A stretch of DNA of 61,105 nt from Betaproteobacteria bacterium (lineage in GTDB: Bacteria > Pseudomonadota > Gammaproteobacteria > Burkholderiales > Rhodocyclaceae), in NCBI GenBank assembly GCA_009780885.1, contig WQZF01000006.1, forward strand, positions 1 to 61,105. The letters run 5' to 3'. The notes under the pieces were generated by a model. It was not told where the DNA came from, did no database searches, and saw only the letters and a list, made by a program, of their open reading frames with translations. The number at the start of each line of letters is the position of its first letter. The first letter of the stretch is position 1. Positions 59,849-61,105 of this stretch are shown one piece after another. The position numbers and the translations under genes are program-made.

Positions 59849-61003
59849 ATGATCCGGGACCAGGAAACACTGAACATATTGATCGACACCCTCGCCCGCT
59901 TTGTTGGCGAGCGCCTGATCCCGCAAGAGGGACTGGTTGCGCGGACGGATGAGATTCCTGAAGAGCTTGTTGCCGAAATGAAGGAATTGGGGCTATTTGG
60001 GCTGGCGATTCCCGAGCAGTACGGCGGCATGGGTTTGACGATGGAAGAGGAAGTATTGGTGACTTTCGAGGTGACCAAGGCTTCGCCGGCTTTCCGTTCG
60101 CGCTTTGCAACCAATAACGGCATCGGAGCCCAGGGAATCGTGCTCGATGGGACTACCGAACAAAAGGAGCGCTTCCTGCCGAAAATCGCCAGCGGCGAGA
60201 TCACCGGATCTTTCTGCCTGACCGAGCCCGACAGCGGTTCCGACGCCGGCAGCCTGCGCACATCGGCGGTTCGCGATGGCGAGCATTACGTGCTCAACGG
60301 CACCAAGCGCTTCATCACCAACGCGCCCGAGGCGGGCATCTATACGGTCATGGCCCGTACCGACTCCGCCAAACCCGGTGCTGCCGGCGTTTCTGCGATC
60401 CTTGTCGAACGCGGTACGCCCGGGCTCTCGTTCGGTCCGATCGACCACAAGATGGGTCACAAGGGGGCGCATACCTGTGACGTGATTTTCGAAGACTGCC
60501 GCGTGCCGGTTGCCAACCTGATCGGTGGTCGCGAAGGGCAAGGGTTCAAGACGGCAATGAAGGTGCTCGACAAGGGCCGTCTCAGTATTGCGGCGGCCAG
60601 TGTGGGTTCGGCGGAACGCATGCTTGCCGATGCCTTGCGATACGCCTGCGAGCGTGTCCAGTTTGGCAAGCCGATTGCCGAATTCCAATTGATCCAGGCT
60701 TTGCTGGCCGACAGCAAGGCTGAAATCTACGCGGCCCGTTCGATGGTGGTCGATGCTGCGCGCAAGCGTGATGCCGGTCTGGACGTCTCGACCGAAGCCT
60801 CCTGCGCGAAAATGTTCGCTTCCGAGATGTGCGGTCGCGTGGCTGACCGCGCCGTGCAGATCTTCGGCGGCGCCGGGTATCTCACCGAATACGGCATCGA
60901 GCGCTTCTTCCGCGATGTCCGGCTGTTCCGCATCTACGAAGGAACGACCCAGATCCAGCAAATCGTCATCGCGCGCAACATGATCCGCGAGCAAACCGGC
61001 TGA
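59849..61003 (+). CDS. Acyl-CoA dehydrogenase, probable pimeloyl-CoA step
   Basis: 384 residues of a standard acyl-CoA dehydrogenase: FCLTEPDSGSDAGSLRT, GRLSIAAASVGSAERML, QFGKPIAEFQLIQ, and the catalytic Glu in YEGTTQIQQIVIARN. Since AliB covers the ring acid and gcdH follows, pimeloyl-CoA (or another diacid-CoA) is the likely substrate. 71 bp after badI. Confidence 0.82.
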   Translation: MIRDQETLNILIDTLARFVGERLIPQEGLVARTDEIPEELVAEMKELGLFGLAIPEQYGGMGLTMEEEVLVTFEVTKASPAFRSRFATNNGIGAQGIVLDGTTEQKERFLPKIASGEITGSFCLTEPDSGSDAGSLRTSAVRDGEHYVLNGTKRFITNAPEAGIYTVMARTDSAKPGAAGVSAILVERGTPGLSFGPIDHKMGHKGAHTCDVIFEDCRVPVANLIGGREGQGFKTAMKVLDKGRLSIAAASVGSAERMLADALRYACERVQFGKPIAEFQLIQALLADSKAEIYAARSMVVDAARKRDAGLDVSTEASCAKMFASEMCGRVADRAVQIFGGAGYLTEYGIERFFRDVRLFRIYEGTTQIQQIVIARNMIREQTG

Positions 61004-61043
61004 TTCCTGGCCCTTGCCCCTCACACCAAAGGAAGGAAAGACA

Positions 61044-61105
61044 ATGAGTTTCAAATGGGAAGATCCGCTGTTGCTTGACCAGCAACTGAGCGAAGACGAA
61101 CGCAT
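61044..61105 (+). CDS. gcdH: Glutaryl-CoA dehydrogenase, N-terminus (runs off window)
   Basis: The first 20 residues, beginning MSFKWEDPLLLDQQL then SEDER, match the usual start of bacterial glutaryl-CoA dehydrogenase. A GGAAGGAAAG site precedes the ATG. It would oxidise and decarboxylate glutaryl-CoA to crotonyl-CoA, completing the pathway from pimeloyl-CoA. Only 62 bp are visible. Confidence 0.8.
   Translation, partial: MSFKWEDPLLLDQQLSEDER

Overview
The window reads as chromosome of a GC-rich betaproteobacterium, most likely of the Rhodocyclales type (Azoarcus/Thauera/Dechloromonas relatives). This is an inference from gene order (def-fmt-htpX, dprA, leuS-lptE-holA-proA, rpmH-rnpA-yidD-yidC-mnmE next to dnaA-dnaN-gyrB) and protein character, not from a database search. 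The replication origin lies inside the window (about 38.1-38.3 kb) and a tandem pair of parS centromere sites lies about 17 kb to its left.

Layout. (1) 1-3.28 kb: end of a P4-like integrative element beside a tRNA-Thr, with a tyrosine integrase, a stand-alone integrase arm-binding-domain protein, AlpA, a primase-type zinc-finger protein and a primase/helicase gene cut short, apparently by an IS630-type element. (2) 3.5-13.6 kb: diguanylate cyclase, Tat-exported dienelactone hydrolase, a TumE/TumA toxin-antitoxin pair, a CynX-type transporter carrying an in-frame repeat, a coupled run of hydrogenase-type protease, cation-efflux protein and S1/P1 nuclease, then htpX-fmt-def. (3) 13.9-24 kb: LysM protein, dprA, chemoreceptor, topB, parS, dps, copper-type TonB receptor. 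(4) 24-29.5 kb: a 54-residue basic protein, class III adenylate cyclase, a secreted beta-helix-like protein, and a complete IS1595-family element with passenger ORFs inserted exactly into the T-tract of that gene's terminator. (5) 29.6-48 kb: aroG, a UbiA-family transferase, gloA, the mnmE-yidC-yidD-rnpA-rpmH block, dnaA-oriC-dnaN-gyrB, leuS-lptE-holA and proA. (6) 48-61.1 kb: a porin and a cyclohexanecarboxylate-degradation cluster.

How the last region works together: AliA activates cyclohexanecarboxylate to its CoA thioester, AliB desaturates it, BadK hydrates, BadH oxidises the hydroxyl to a ketone and BadI opens the ring to pimeloyl-CoA. A second acyl-CoA dehydrogenase, an enoyl-CoA hydratase, a two-domain 3-hydroxyacyl-CoA dehydrogenase and a PcaF/PaaJ-type thiolase can take pimeloyl-CoA to glutaryl-CoA, and a glutaryl-CoA dehydrogenase gene starts at the right edge. 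A MarR-type regulator (BadR-like) sits in the middle. The adjacent porin may admit substrate, but that is only proximity.

The most unusual signal is a family of four exactly 80-bp, AT-rich, imperfectly palindromic repeats (11168, 32114, 46218, 48013), each 18-42 bp past a stop codon. Two GC-rich repeat families are also dispersed here, and one copy is read through in frame inside the CynX-type transporter gene.
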